A stretch of 24,780 nucleotides of DNA, taken from assembly GCA_913009765.1 (NCBI GenBank), contig CAJVYT010000018.1:1-24780 (forward strand), in the 5' to 3' direction. The stretch's first letter is position 1; each line of letters begins with the position of its first letter. Source of the stretch: an uncultured candidate division Zixibacteria bacterium (lineage in GTDB: Bacteria > Zixibacteria > MSB-5A5 > GN15 > FEB-12). The notes beneath the pieces were generated by a model, which saw only the letters and a program-made list of their open reading frames with translations, searched no databases and was not told the DNA's origin. This document shows positions 6,067 to 14,575 of this stretch, one piece after another. The position numbers and the translations under genes were made by a program.

Positions 6067-6332
6067 CACAAACTCCTTAATCTTCTGAGTCGTTTAATTT
6101 CATCCTGTAAATATTTAATTTTGGCGAGGTCATACGGTGTTTTATCTGGTTTGACCTCAAGCAGAGCGAGTTTTGCAACAAGTGAATCAATGGAAATATC
6201 AAGCGCAACTTCTGCCTTGGTTGATGCCAGTCTCAAATCAGAGTCTTTGGCGAATGTTGTGGCGGCGAAGTATGTGGCACCAGAGATGGTCGTTACAATT
6301 CCAAGAATAACTGATAGATTTTTAATGTCCAT
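6066..6332 (-). CDS. Single-pass membrane protein with coiled coil (88 aa)
   Basis: An N-terminal transmembrane helix at about residues 6-26 (LSVILGIVTTISGATYFAAT) is followed by a charged helical region ending in a probable coiled coil (YLQDEIKRLRRLR). No enzymatic motif. It resembles small membrane proteins found just before endolysin genes in phages, where some act as holins, antiholins or pinholins, but the sequence gives no firm family. Its TGA overlaps the amidase ATG (TGATG), so translation of the two is coupled. The upstream gene ends two bases before its ATG. Confidence 0.7.
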   Translation of the reverse strand: MDIKNLSVILGIVTTISGATYFAATTFAKDSDLRLASTKAEVALDISIDSLVAKLALLEVKPDKTPYDLAKIKYLQDEIKRLRRLRSL

Positions 6333-6334
6333 AA

Positions 6335-6583
6335 CTAATCCGGTATTTTAGGGTATCCGCGTGGGTGGAGGTGGTTTACTGTTTCTTCAACGTTTGTCAT
6401 TCTCATATCAAGATAATCTATTTCATAACTTAATTTTTCAACCGTCAGGTAACTTGACCCAAACGCAGTTAAAACAACAATAATTAATGTCTCTACAATC
6501 CGTGTATAATTCAACTTCATGCTCCCCGCCACACCCACAAGAAATGGCGTATGTTCAATAATAAATTTATATTTTTCTGGCAT
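6335..6583 (-). CDS. Small membrane protein (82 aa) of the lysis region
   Basis: One clear transmembrane segment at about residues 28-47 (RIVETLIIVVLTAFGSSYLT), perhaps preceded by a shorter hydrophobic stretch (HTPFLVGVAG). The C-terminal part is an acidic helix (EIDYLDMRMTNVEETVNHLH). Topology is like the neighbouring 88-aa protein: membrane anchor plus short coiled coil. Function is unknown; a lysis or superinfection-exclusion role could be imagined from position. The ATG overlaps the end of the preceding gene by 17 bases. Confidence 0.7.
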   Translation of the reverse strand: MPEKYKFIIEHTPFLVGVAGSMKLNYTRIVETLIIVVLTAFGSSYLTVEKLSYEIDYLDMRMTNVEETVNHLHPRGYPKIPD

Positions 6584-6839
6584 TATTTTTAACCTGTTTT
6601 CTTATAGGCATTTTCTTTTTTGCCGATTCTTTAAATTGTATCTTCCCGGATTTTCTCTCCATATTTGATAATAATTCTCTCGCTCGAATAAATCCGTTTG
6701 GATGATCATCAAGCTCAACATCATGAGATTCGACAATATTTTTATCTTCAACAGGCTCAAAAGTAATCGGAGTTGTCTGGGTATGGGTATGGATAATATT
6801 ACCAGCTGCATCAAGATAGATTCTTGTATGTTGTGTCAT
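6567..6839 (-). CDS. Hypothetical protein after the tail-fibre-like gene (90 aa)
   Basis: Unknown function. The N-terminus is strand-like with many Thr, His and Ile (RIYLDAAGNIIHTHTQTTPI), then an acidic linker and a very basic C-terminus (KESAKKKMPIRKQVKNNARK). The start overlaps the stop of the upstream tail gene by four bases (ATGA), so it belongs to the tail tip group by coupling. It could be a small tail accessory protein or a chaperone for the preceding tail protein. A second frame of 70 codons inside it is judged a shadow. Confidence 0.65.
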   Translation of the reverse strand: MTQHTRIYLDAAGNIIHTHTQTTPITFEPVEDKNIVESHDVELDDHPNGFIRARELLSNMERKSGKIQFKESAKKKMPIRKQVKNNARKI

Positions 6840-7708
6840 GCTTCTATGTACCTGTGATCTACATCGTAATTCTGCAAATCGCCACTTCCGGCACGATTAA
6901 CAAAAGCAAAGCGCGGATTGTCCGGGCTTGCGCCATCAGTAAAATGACCAACCATTGAACTATAAGCAATGTCATATTCTTGTTGAATCATCGGGAAAAA
7001 AGAATAGGCGTTAAGAGTTATGTCTGTAGATCCATTTTCGGGTGTAGAACCTGATGTACTGGCTGTTGCTGTTTTTAAAACAGGCTGTCTGATTGAAGCG
7101 TCAGGGTTTGATAAACCAAATACGATTGCATCGAAATATATTACCCCTATCATACTTCCGACACCTGGGATCCCGCCCTCTAATCTGACCTTCGCCCATC
7201 TTGCCGTTGCCGGTGCTTGCACTGCACCACTACTCTGATTTGCAGCGGTAGAAGTGTTTGTATCCTGATTTAAAGTTGTTGTTGATATCGAAACTTTGGC
7301 GTCTGTATACCAAGTCACTTGATATTGATTTGATACATTTGCAACGCTGGCATTAACTTGATACGACCAGTCATAATATCTTGATGCGACCACTTCAAAA
7401 TAATCTGTTGAGTCTATATACCCGCCGCCATTTGCCAATATTGTTGATGTAAATGACTGCGCCGTAATGCCTGCTGATTCATTTGTTGTGACTAAAGCAT
7501 TAGAGCCGCCGGTGTAATTTGTATAGTCCCATCCGTCAGCCTCGCCATCTGAGTCAGCGTCAGTCTCGAAAGACCAGTTAGAAACTAATCCGCCAAGGCT
7601 TGCCGCTATATTATTATTTAAAAAAACCTGGTTGTCTATCATATTATCTTGGAGGTCTTTTGTAGTTGGATCGCCTGCGCTTGGTTTTGTTATCGTAATA
7701 AATGGCAT
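6836..7708 (-). CDS. Tail protein with carbohydrate-binding-like fold, possible receptor-binding protein
   Basis: A 290-aa beta-rich protein. The N-terminal 30 residues (DLQDNMIDNQVFLNNNI) resemble attachment helices. From about residue 43 it reads like a CBM4/9-type jelly roll: NWSFETDADSDGEADGWDY, a long Ser/Thr-rich strand region and a late RWAKVRLEGG strand. The C-terminal part (from about 215) is Thr/Ser/Gly-rich and may be the distal tip. As the last large gene of the tail module before lysis genes, it is a good candidate for the receptor-binding or side-fibre protein contacting cell-surface glycans. The fold call is by eye; the receptor is unknown. Confidence 0.65.
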   Translation of the reverse strand: MPFITITKPSAGDPTTKDLQDNMIDNQVFLNNNIAASLGGLVSNWSFETDADSDGEADGWDYTNYTGGSNALVTTNESAGITAQSFTSTILANGGGYIDSTDYFEVVASRYYDWSYQVNASVANVSNQYQVTWYTDAKVSISTTTLNQDTNTSTAANQSSGAVQAPATARWAKVRLEGGIPGVGSMIGVIYFDAIVFGLSNPDASIRQPVLKTATASTSGSTPENGSTDITLNAYSFFPMIQQEYDIAYSSMVGHFTDGASPDNPRFAFVNRAGSGDLQNYDVDHRYIEA

Positions 7709-7709
7709 G

Positions 7710-9626
7710 TTATATCCAGGTTGATTTGTTTAATGAGCGTGGGTCGGTAGATGATGCATATCCGTTTAAATTTGTCCAATATCCAACATTCTGTATCGCC
7801 CATATTGCAATAGCATCTGACCAGTTATCATTCCACACAAGTGATGCAGCTCCATAACCGGCCTCATTAGCAAACCGGACTGGTAATGTATCAGAATCAT
7901 TAACCCAGAAACCAGACTCATCTTTTAGGCCGTGGGAGTCACCCAGAATAAGGCTTGTTGTGCCACCTTCCAGATTATGATTAATTTGTAATATCTCATA
8001 TACTCCATCGATGTTATGACGTATATAAATCATTCTTACCGCATCACCGGGCTGCATTAAAAGAGTTTCTCTGGCCGGAACTGTTATTGAATAAGTCTTT
8101 AGCGGTTTACCTTCGTAATTAATGACACGTTCTGCTAATATTTCCGCATCGTCTGACTCGGAAAGATAGGTTTCTTTTTCAACAAGCTTTAAGGTACTCT
8201 CATTATTTATATATTGGCTTTCTGTATTATCAAATTCTTTAAGTTCCGACCAATCTCTTGAATATCTATGGTCATAAGTCACTTTTGCTTTGCTAAATAT
8301 ATTTGTAACATCCGTTATTTCTGAGAATGATGAAATAAGGCTGTCGTCAAATTCTTTTAGCCCTTCACTTTTTGATGGCCAGAAAACTCGATATATAAAC
8401 TCTCCTGCTGTATTTGCTATTAAATAAGACCCGACGGAGGCATTAATTTTTTCAAGTATTTCATTTGTCTGCTGTGTTGTAGAAATATAAATTCCAAGCG
8501 CACGGTATGTTTTTAATTCTGTTGATTTAAAAATAGACCCGCCATGGAGACGATTATAAGCAGTTGTAAAGCTGGCATCATTTGTGCTTGCTGTCTCTCC
8601 TAAATATGTGTCCAGTATATCTTTTACAATATCTGATGCATTATCCATCAAGACTCCGGCTGACCTCTCCTTTCCCTTGAAGTCTACGGCAACATTATCA
8701 TCATAAGCCCAGTCTGCTGTGGATAGTGTAAATTCACCATTTGCCAAATCCGTTGTTTCAAAACTTTTAATCAGCCATTCATCAGTGGTTTTGCTTTGCA
8801 CCCTGACCTGTTCAAATTCATTGATGGCATGGCCAGCTATTTTAAATTTGCGCGCTGCTATATCAATCAAAACAGGTTTTGCCCCCTTTATCCTGCCGTA
8901 CGCTATCTGGATGGGCTTGCCAATATCAGACTCTTCAATAATTGGATAAGTTACCCTGTCGTAAAATGTATACGGGATTTTCTTTTTAATCTTTATCTTG
9001 TACTCAGATAATGTCAGACTAAATGCTGTGTCACTCAATGACCAATTAGTAATCAGCCAGGTTCCTATTGCCTGATAATCCCCATAGACCATGACTACGC
9101 CATTTACTTCTGTGCCTAATTTTAAAGCGACTGCCCCGGCGTTCCATTGGAAATTTACAATATCGTCGTAAAACCCGTCAGCATTTGATAAAACCAGATT
9201 GCCACCGGAAATCTGTGTAATCCCGCCGAATGTTGATTCTATTCTTGATGACTGATTCGGAGACGAGACAAGGCGTGGCTCATAATATTGGCTATTAATT
9301 GATTTTCCAGCATCAGAATAATAAAACTGGAGCATGGCTTGAATAGTGACTGTATGGGCATCTGCCGAGGCAGTTGTATTGACATATACCCGACTATTTG
9401 TAGAGTCATAAAAGTATGACCCGGCATTAGCATCGACTAAAGCAATAGAGGCTCGACTGGTCAGGCTTGCCCCTGATTCTTCAACGTCGATTATATTATA
9501 ATTTGCTGTTGCGTAGTATGTTGTGCCGCTGTTTAACGTCCAGATTGTTAATTGCTGGCCACAAGTAACGTCTGCCAATAATATTTTTTTAAGGTCAGGG
9601 TGGACTAAATCAGTTGCGACCGTCAT
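7710..9626 (-). CDS. Tail tip / hub protein (Tal- or baseplate-like, 638 aa)
   Basis: Large beta-rich virion protein with no membrane segment, placed after the tape measure and the distal-tail-like gene. In siphophages this slot holds the tail-associated hub protein. Visible elements are repeated beta segments (GKPIQIAYGRIKGAKPVLID at about 241-260; LLMQPGDAVRMIYIRHNIDG and YEILQINHNLEGGTTSLILG near 550-590), which match the pattern of a hub ending in a conserved barrel with PGD and EGG turns. The C-terminal 60 residues are Asn/Trp-rich and may bind sugar or a partner. ATGA overlap with the upstream gene. No lytic (peptidase or muramidase) domain is evident. Confidence 0.75.
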   Translation of the reverse strand: MTVATDLVHPDLKKILLADVTCGQQLTIWTLNSGTTYYATANYNIIDVEESGASLTSRASIALVDANAGSYFYDSTNSRVYVNTTASADAHTVTIQAMLQFYYSDAGKSINSQYYEPRLVSSPNQSSRIESTFGGITQISGGNLVLSNADGFYDDIVNFQWNAGAVALKLGTEVNGVVMVYGDYQAIGTWLITNWSLSDTAFSLTLSEYKIKIKKKIPYTFYDRVTYPIIEESDIGKPIQIAYGRIKGAKPVLIDIAARKFKIAGHAINEFEQVRVQSKTTDEWLIKSFETTDLANGEFTLSTADWAYDDNVAVDFKGKERSAGVLMDNASDIVKDILDTYLGETASTNDASFTTAYNRLHGGSIFKSTELKTYRALGIYISTTQQTNEILEKINASVGSYLIANTAGEFIYRVFWPSKSEGLKEFDDSLISSFSEITDVTNIFSKAKVTYDHRYSRDWSELKEFDNTESQYINNESTLKLVEKETYLSESDDAEILAERVINYEGKPLKTYSITVPARETLLMQPGDAVRMIYIRHNIDGVYEILQINHNLEGGTTSLILGDSHGLKDESGFWVNDSDTLPVRFANEAGYGAASLVWNDNWSDAIAIWAIQNVGYWTNLNGYASSTDPRSLNKSTWI

Positions 9627-10372
9627 AACATCTCACGCAGAGACAACTCTGTTGACCAGTAATTTGTTGTACTTACCGTACTAAATCCTGGTATTTTTGT
9701 ATTCTTTACATAATATACCCATTTATTAGCCTCTACGTCATCGTTGATAGATATAAAATATGGGGTATGTGTCCCAACCGTCTTAAACAATGGTTTAAGC
9801 GTATCCATGTCAGATTTTGTTACTAATTGCATCGGGATACCTATTTTATCATAAGTATTCCGAATATCAGAATAATTCTGCCCACCTATTGTGGTTATAG
9901 ATTTACTCAAGTCAACAGGATCAAAAGTTATATTCCCTGCTGTCGGGTTTTCAAAATAAGTCCCGACAAATACCCTGCCTATTGATCTGGTCTCACCGCT
10001 TGCTGATTTTGTAAATGTTATACGATTATAACGGTAAGATTGAGATCCGAAAAACTTAATAATTGGGCCAGAAACTCTTGTTAACGCCTCCGTGACAGAA
10101 GGGCTGCCCCATGAGTCAGTGGCATTAAATTCTATATTTATCCCTGTATCACTCGCCGTCAGATCATGGTCTAGAAGAATAACACAAGTCACCGCCTTTG
10201 CAGATGCGTGGTCAATAACAATATCTTCTGCTGCTGTGGATGTGCCTGTTTGCCAAACCTTGCCACGAAGAGCATTAGCTATATTTGCTCCAACTAAAAC
10301 GCTATCCTCACTTGATGCAGTAAGTGTGGCTGAGTCTATTAAATTAGTCAGCATAAAACGCGGGCTAGCCAT
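9623..10372 (-). CDS. Distal tail-like protein (249 aa)
   Basis: Lies directly after the tape measure gene, where siphophages encode the distal tail (Dit) or equivalent ring protein that joins tube and tip. The N-terminal 150 residues look like a discoidin/jelly-roll fold (DSATLTASSEDSVLVGANIA, TCVILLDHDL, YNRITFTKSASG, RVFVGTYFE). The rest (ITFDPVDLSKSI to the end) resembles a barrel that packs on the tube. The start overlaps the tape measure stop as TAATG and the end overlaps the hub gene as ATGA. Galectin-like or discoidin-like domains are known in Dit proteins; the assignment rests on position and general fold. Confidence 0.68.
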   Translation of the reverse strand: MASPRFMLTNLIDSATLTASSEDSVLVGANIANALRGKVWQTGTSTAAEDIVIDHASAKAVTCVILLDHDLTASDTGINIEFNATDSWGSPSVTEALTRVSGPIIKFFGSQSYRYNRITFTKSASGETRSIGRVFVGTYFENPTAGNITFDPVDLSKSITTIGGQNYSDIRNTYDKIGIPMQLVTKSDMDTLKPLFKTVGTHTPYFISINDDVEANKWVYYVKNTKIPGFSTVSTTNYWSTELSLREML

Positions 10373-12450
10373 TATGCAACCGCTCCTGCATTTATTACCA
10401 GCCTGCCGTCTTGAGAAGCATTAGCCATGTGATCAACAAGAGGCTTGCCGTCAAGATTAACTGTCACCTGTACGGGCTGTGTTTGTTGCTGCTGCTGTGT
10501 TTCTATTTGAGTTTGTACTGGAGCTTGTTGTGCTTTGGCTGTTCCTGCACTACCACCTCCGCCACCACTGCCCCCCCCCGCTGGCGCAACACCACCACGG
10601 CCTCCCCATTTCGTGCTGGCTACTTTTGATAATTGCGCTGCACCAGCCGCCACAACAATTGCTGCCAGGACTGCGCCAATATAAGGGTTGCCGGCAGAAG
10701 AGTATGCTTTCATAGCAGCCGAAGCGGTATTGACTATAATTGAGGCCATTGATAAATTTTTCTGTTGTTCGAACTCGCTTTTGCTTCTTGACTTAGAATT
10801 AGCCCCAACAATAGCCATAACGCTCAGAGCAGATTGCGCTATTTGAAAGTAAGCATCTGAATTTGTTTTAACCCTGTCTTTTGCGCCTTTTTTAGCTATT
10901 GCTGTTAAATTTTCTTCATGGGTACGAGCAATTTCAAGGGACTTTTGATTATGCTCTTCTTCTGATAAATCACGGAAAACCAACTCTTCTTCAAGCCTTA
11001 ACTGAGCCTGTAAAAATCTTTCATCTTCTTTTTCTTTTTGTGTCATCAATGTACGATTAAAAATATCAAGACGTTTATTCATTGAGTCTTCAAAAAGAAA
11101 ATTAGCCTCTTCAATCCTGGATTTTTCTTCTACCGCCTGAGCTTCTTTTAATAATTTTCCCTGTTCAGCAAGTCTTAACGCTGATTCTGCACGGGATTTT
11201 TCTGCTGCTGCTGCTGTTTCTGCTGCTGTTCTGTTTGCATCATTTGCAGCTTTCTTATTCCAGATTGATTCCAGTTCTTTATTATTTATTTCTATCTGCG
11301 CTTCTCGTAGAGCATTTATTGTTTTTAATCCGCTAATATTACCAGACAGCATTAATGTTGCCCTTGCACCAAAAGCGGCTATTGAGTCAACAAAATCATC
11401 AAGAGCTAGCGTAATTGTATTAATAACTTTCGCAGCACTTGTTATTGCCTGAACTGTACGCCTTAAAATAGGATCAAATGTCTCGCCCAATTCAATAGCT
11501 GCCGCCTCCCATGCGCTATTCATCCTTTTAATATCACCGTCGAGGTTGTTAACCTTGATTCGTGCTTGCTCTATAGCTGTTTGTGTACCAGTTAATTTTT
11601 CTGTTAGACCCCCTAACTTATCAACAGTATTAACAAGTGCTGATGCCGCAACGATATTTTTCTTGCCGAATATCGTAAGCATTTCATTGGTACTTAACCC
11701 GGCAGCTTTTATATTTATAAGGGACTGAGTTAAACCGACTAATTCAGGCTTAAAATCATCTCTGGACTGTTTGGCTAAATTTAAATAGACGTTTCTTAAT
11801 CCAGTACCGGCCTCTGCACCTTTCAGCGCCACAGTAGACATAGCCTGCAAAGCGGCGTTTGTTTCTTCAAACGAAGTCCCTGCTGCACTTGCTACCAGAC
11901 CGGCAACTTTTAGCGCCTCGGAGGTATCGGCAATCTCAGACGCGCCAAACTTGGCACCTGCTGCCAATACATTAACAAACCGGGCAGCTTCATCTGCGTC
12001 TGCGCTAAACTGGTTCAAAGCAGAACCAACTGTTCTCGCAGCATCAGGTAATTCTGATCCAGATGCTTCTGCTAATAGCACTACTTGCTCGGTTACAGTT
12101 GCGAGTGCGGCGGCATTATCCAGTAAATCCGGTTTTGCAGACGCTACAAGTTTAAAGGCTTCCGCCGCCTGACTTGCGCTTAATGTTGTGGTTTCGCCAA
12201 TCTCTTTTGATTTCTTCCTGAAAAATTCCAGGTCTTTACCTGCTGCGCCTGTAATTGCTGCAAGGTCACTGATTGCTGCACCAAATTTTCTATGAATGCT
12301 AATAACAGCACTCACAACTCTAAAGGCTGCATACGCCCCAACTAACCCCTTGATTGAGTTTTTTAACGCATTTGTATTCTTTCTAGCCTGTCGAAACGCT
12401 GCTTTTGTCCTGTCTTCACCGCGTAATATTAGCTTACTTTCGACTGCCAT
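10372..12450 (-). CDS. Tail tape measure protein (692 aa)
   Basis: Sets tail length and passes into the host during DNA injection. The start is placed at the second Met (MAVESKLILRGEDRTKAAF), preceded by a GAGGA motif; the longer frame beginning 36 bases earlier has no such site. The N-terminal 330 residues are Ala-rich helices typical of phage tape measures (EFFRKKSKEIGETTTLSASQ, AAEAFKLVASAKPDLL). A coiled-coil block follows (EKSRAESALRLAEQGKLLKE and beyond), then hydrophobic helices (NPYIGAVLAAIVVAAGAAQL), a Gly-rich linker and a Gln-rich stretch before a short VTVNLDGKPLVDHM end. From length, a tail of roughly 100 nm is expected. A run of nine G bases encodes part of the Gly linker. Confidence 0.9.
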   Translation of the reverse strand: MAVESKLILRGEDRTKAAFRQARKNTNALKNSIKGLVGAYAAFRVVSAVISIHRKFGAAISDLAAITGAAGKDLEFFRKKSKEIGETTTLSASQAAEAFKLVASAKPDLLDNAAALATVTEQVVLLAEASGSELPDAARTVGSALNQFSADADEAARFVNVLAAGAKFGASEIADTSEALKVAGLVASAAGTSFEETNAALQAMSTVALKGAEAGTGLRNVYLNLAKQSRDDFKPELVGLTQSLINIKAAGLSTNEMLTIFGKKNIVAASALVNTVDKLGGLTEKLTGTQTAIEQARIKVNNLDGDIKRMNSAWEAAAIELGETFDPILRRTVQAITSAAKVINTITLALDDFVDSIAAFGARATLMLSGNISGLKTINALREAQIEINNKELESIWNKKAANDANRTAAETAAAAEKSRAESALRLAEQGKLLKEAQAVEEKSRIEEANFLFEDSMNKRLDIFNRTLMTQKEKEDERFLQAQLRLEEELVFRDLSEEEHNQKSLEIARTHEENLTAIAKKGAKDRVKTNSDAYFQIAQSALSVMAIVGANSKSRSKSEFEQQKNLSMASIIVNTASAAMKAYSSAGNPYIGAVLAAIVVAAGAAQLSKVASTKWGGRGGVAPAGGGSGGGGGSAGTAKAQQAPVQTQIETQQQQQTQPVQVTVNLDGKPLVDHMANASQDGRLVINAGAVA

Positions 12451-12757
12451 TTTTTTCCTCTTGTATTTTATTAAACTGAACGTCAAGCACGTCTATAGCC
12501 CGCATAAAAACAACCGGCCAATCAAGTATGCCACCAGCAAATGGGTTAATGCCGTCTTTCAAATGATTCCTGAGTCTGATCAAATCAAAAACCCAGTTTT
12601 GTACAATTGGCAATGGACAGATATATGGATTATCTATTAATCCATCTGCTTTCCATTGTGGTGCTGGAGCCGGGTTTGATTCGTTGCAATGTCTGCCAAA
12701 CCGACATTTTGAACAATTATAAAACTGCGCCTGTGCTGATATTTCAGCGCCAAGCAT
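12434..12757 (-). CDS. Tail assembly chaperone, second frame (T-like) of a frameshift pair
   Basis: Lies between the first chaperone and the tape measure, in the -1 frame relative to the first, where lambda has the T part of gpG-T. The 107 residues include a Cys cluster (YNCSKCRFGRHC, and a fourth Cys at 47 in YICPLPIVQNW) that may bind metal. An ATG overlaps the upstream stop (TGATG), so it could be made alone by reinitiation, but the A9 run just before that stop allows a -1 shift that fuses it to the first protein (predicted about 217 aa). It ends 17 bases inside the tape measure gene. Identity is based on architecture, not on sequence similarity. Confidence 0.72.
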   Translation of the reverse strand: MLGAEISAQAQFYNCSKCRFGRHCNESNPAPAPQWKADGLIDNPYICPLPIVQNWVFDLIRLRNHLKDGINPFAGGILDWPVVFMRAIDVLDVQFNKIQEEKNGSRK

Positions 12758-13086
12758 CAGGTTTTTTTTTGCTGGTCTGACACCTCCGAGGCCGCTATGA
12801 TTCTTTTGTAAAGATCACAAATAACGTCTGCATGTAATACCTTCATATTCTCGTCTGGTTTATCAGGATTAAATACGATCTCTTTATCGTTAGCATCAAG
12901 ATATTTTGACCAGCCAGTAAGACATTTTTTAACAACAAACAAAAAGGCTTCGTTTGTTTTCCCCTCATGACCGTAAAGCAGATTATTCCTTTCCAAATCT
13001 TCAATCCCGTTTAATGGGCGTAGATTGAATACAGTATCGTCATCAGGAAAGGAATGATTGAAAGGTGCAAGGCTGATTGCTTTCAT
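12757..13086 (-). CDS. Tail assembly chaperone, first frame (G-like)
   Basis: A 109-aa mostly helical protein directly after the tail tube gene. It has the position, size and composition of siphophage tail chaperones (lambda gpG type) that bind the tape measure before tube polymerisation. The visible body is FNLRPLNGIEDLERNNLLYG, then EAFLFVVKKCLTGWSKYLDA and a C-terminal helix VICDLYKRIIAASEV. The last codons are CAG CAA AAA AAA ACC TGA, a run of nine A on the coding strand, which supports frameshifting into the next gene. AAAGGA lies seven bases before the ATG. In this family a minor fusion product and a major short product are both needed at fixed ratio. Confidence 0.8.
   Translation of the reverse strand: MKAISLAPFNHSFPDDDTVFNLRPLNGIEDLERNNLLYGHEGKTNEAFLFVVKKCLTGWSKYLDANDKEIVFNPDKPDENMKVLHADVICDLYKRIIAASEVSDQQKKT
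12760..12772 (-). promoter_or_regulatory. Slippery A9 site for -1 programmed frameshift
   Basis: On the coding (minus) strand CAG CAA AAA AAA ACC TGA ends the first chaperone. Slipping back one base on the A run gives AAC CTG ATG, entering the second chaperone frame exactly, two codons before its own ATG. A_AAA_AAA heptamers are efficient slippery sites in bacteria, and nearly all siphophages frameshift between these two genes. No downstream pseudoknot was searched for. Confidence 0.78.
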
Positions 13087-13098
13087 ATATATCCTTTA

Positions 13099-14028
13099 TT
13101 AAGTTAGAACTATTGATAACTCGTCATTACCAGATGACTCAGCCATACCAAATGGCAGCTCAAGTGTTCTGATGCCGTCCCTGTCGCCCATGCTAATTTC
13201 ACGGTAGTAAACTGCAGGCATATCAACATTAACGATATTTCCGCCTGTGCCGCCTATTGATCCGATTGAGATGGCCATTGATGTCCCCGCACGATAAGCA
13301 GCCTCAAAGTCATGAGTTGCTATTAAGACTTCTTCCGGGTCAATCGTCCCTGACGGATCGCGCCCTGTTTGGCGGATTTCTGCAAACCCGTCAGACGCAT
13401 TAATATCTGGCGGCATGGCGATAACATTGCCCATGTCAAAATTAAGAGCAGATATGGTTGCGGCGTATGAATTGATTGTGAATGTACCGTTTACTATAGC
13501 TTGTGGGACAGTCGAATCATAAGTAACCGCGCCTGCTGTCGTGTCAGTAGGCTGGGAACAATGGCCAGTCATGGTGAAACTTGCTTTTATAATCCCGCCC
13601 GCTTCCATGGCATACGATACGTTTCCACGGCAGCCGGTTAATTTGTATAGTTTTGTACCATCTGAAAAATAGTAAATGGTACAGCTTTCTAAACTAGCGG
13701 AAACAGGCGCATAAGTTACGGAGGTGGCGGCGACAATAGTCTCACCAAAAGCACAAGACCTCAGAAGTGGGCCATACTCCGGCGCTGTCCCTGCTGTTCC
13801 CGACCCCTTAATCTCAACATCAAACGTTATTGTTCTCAGAGAACCGCCATAAACTGACTTTAATTTCCCCAGGTTTGCACGGGCTGCTGGTCTCTCATTC
13901 ATTCTTGCGCTTTCAAATCCAAGGCTGGGGGATTCACACAATACACCATCAGTACCAACTACCGGCACCGGATCGGTATTATATGTACTTTCTATTTTTG
14001 CCAGTACAATATCTGTATTAGTTAGCAT
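13099..14028 (-). CDS. Major tail tube protein
   Basis: A 309-aa beta-rich protein with the size and layout of Phage_tube-type major tail proteins, which polymerise as hexamer rings around the tape measure. Features include the N-terminal DIVLAKIESTYNTDPVP segment typical of tube proteins (a strand followed by a T/D-P loop), FESARMNERPAARANLGKLK, and a C-terminal ISMGDRDGIRTLELPFGMAE. The domain after residue 150 may be an added surface domain. AAGGAAAAGAAAG provides the ribosome-binding site, located inside the end of the small gene upstream. It directly precedes the chaperones, the expected order. Assignment is by motif and order. Confidence 0.85.
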   Translation of the reverse strand: MLTNTDIVLAKIESTYNTDPVPVVGTDGVLCESPSLGFESARMNERPAARANLGKLKSVYGGSLRTITFDVEIKGSGTAGTAPEYGPLLRSCAFGETIVAATSVTYAPVSASLESCTIYYFSDGTKLYKLTGCRGNVSYAMEAGGIIKASFTMTGHCSQPTDTTAGAVTYDSTVPQAIVNGTFTINSYAATISALNFDMGNVIAMPPDINASDGFAEIRQTGRDPSGTIDPEEVLIATHDFEAAYRAGTSMAISIGSIGGTGGNIVNVDMPAVYYREISMGDRDGIRTLELPFGMAESSGNDELSIVLT

Positions 14029-14134
14029 CTTTCTTTTCCTTCTGTGGTTTAACAGGTTCTTTTACGGTTTGCTTTTTAGGATCAATCGTAACTGACCCGC
14101 CCTTTTTCATCTCGTAAGTGATGCCGTCTTTCAT
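14018..14134 (-). CDS. Small basic protein (38 aa) before the tail tube gene
   Basis: Very short gene with a strong AGGAG motif seven bases before its ATG. The product MKDGITYEMKKGGSVTIDPK continues with KKQTVKEPVKPQKEKKDAN: a strand-like start and a Lys/Pro-rich tail, with no hydrophobic segment. It ends 11 bases inside the tail tube gene, whose ribosome-binding site lies in its last codons, so it may serve translational coupling of the highly expressed tube protein. Similar small proteins occur at this site in other siphophages; no function is assigned. Confidence 0.6.
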   Translation of the reverse strand: MKDGITYEMKKGGSVTIDPKKQTVKEPVKPQKEKKDAN

Positions 14135-14143
14135 AATAAACTC

Positions 14144-14575
14144 CTATGCGTCAAGCGCGGTTCGTGATGTTCGATACTTGATTATAAAATCAAGTCTTTG
14201 TGATGCGACAGGTTGCTGTCCTGTATCTGATAAAACAGGCTCATTCGCGCCAACTGCCGTGGTGTTAATAACGTAAGTTAAACCCTGTTGTGGGGTTGCC
14301 ATTAAAGCTGCGTGGACTTCTTTTCTGATCGTGTTTAATTGCTGGTCAATATCATTGTTTTCCTGAACATGAGATTCCACTGCCAGGTTTAATTCCCAAT
14401 TCAGAAGCCCTGATTGCAGTTCCTCAACCACAACATCCTGCCCCATATAAACAGATATAGCGGGCAGTTCTGATTCCGCCCATGGATAAATTCTTGCTCG
14501 TTTAATATTGTTTCCGGTTGTTGTCAGCCCGGTAAGGGTTGTAACGACACCATCCATTATGGTTTCAGCTCTCAT
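14144..14575 (-). CDS. Tail terminator / minor tail protein U-like (143 aa)
   Basis: Matches the pattern of siphophage tail terminator proteins (lambda gpU), which cap the tail tube and join it to the head. Seen are an N-terminal helix (MRAETIMDGVVTTLTGL), a strand with RARIYPWAESELPAISVYM, a central VVVEELQSGLLNWELNLAVE strand pair, a helix (DIDQQLNTIRKEVHAALMAT), and the end RLDFIIKYRTSR. The Y-P-W-E-LPAISVY feature is characteristic of the family. It overlaps the preceding head-tail joining gene by four bases (ATGA) and is followed by the small gene and tail tube gene, the standard order. Confidence 0.82.
   Translation of the reverse strand: MRAETIMDGVVTTLTGLTTTGNNIKRARIYPWAESELPAISVYMGQDVVVEELQSGLLNWELNLAVESHVQENNDIDQQLNTIRKEVHAALMATPQQGLTYVINTTAVGANEPVLSDTGQQPVASQRLDFIIKYRTSRTALDA

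Noticed and set aside
10411..10715. Plus-strand frames opposite the end of the tape measure gene
   Set aside because: They are low-complexity antisense frames (Leu/His/Pro-rich) arising from the Gly/Gln-rich coding strand, with no start signals.
12451..12486. Longer start of the tape measure gene (12 extra codons)
   Set aside because: The ATG at 12486 has no ribosome-binding motif, whereas the ATG at 12450 has GAGGA at a good distance and the protein then begins with a typical tape measure N-terminus.
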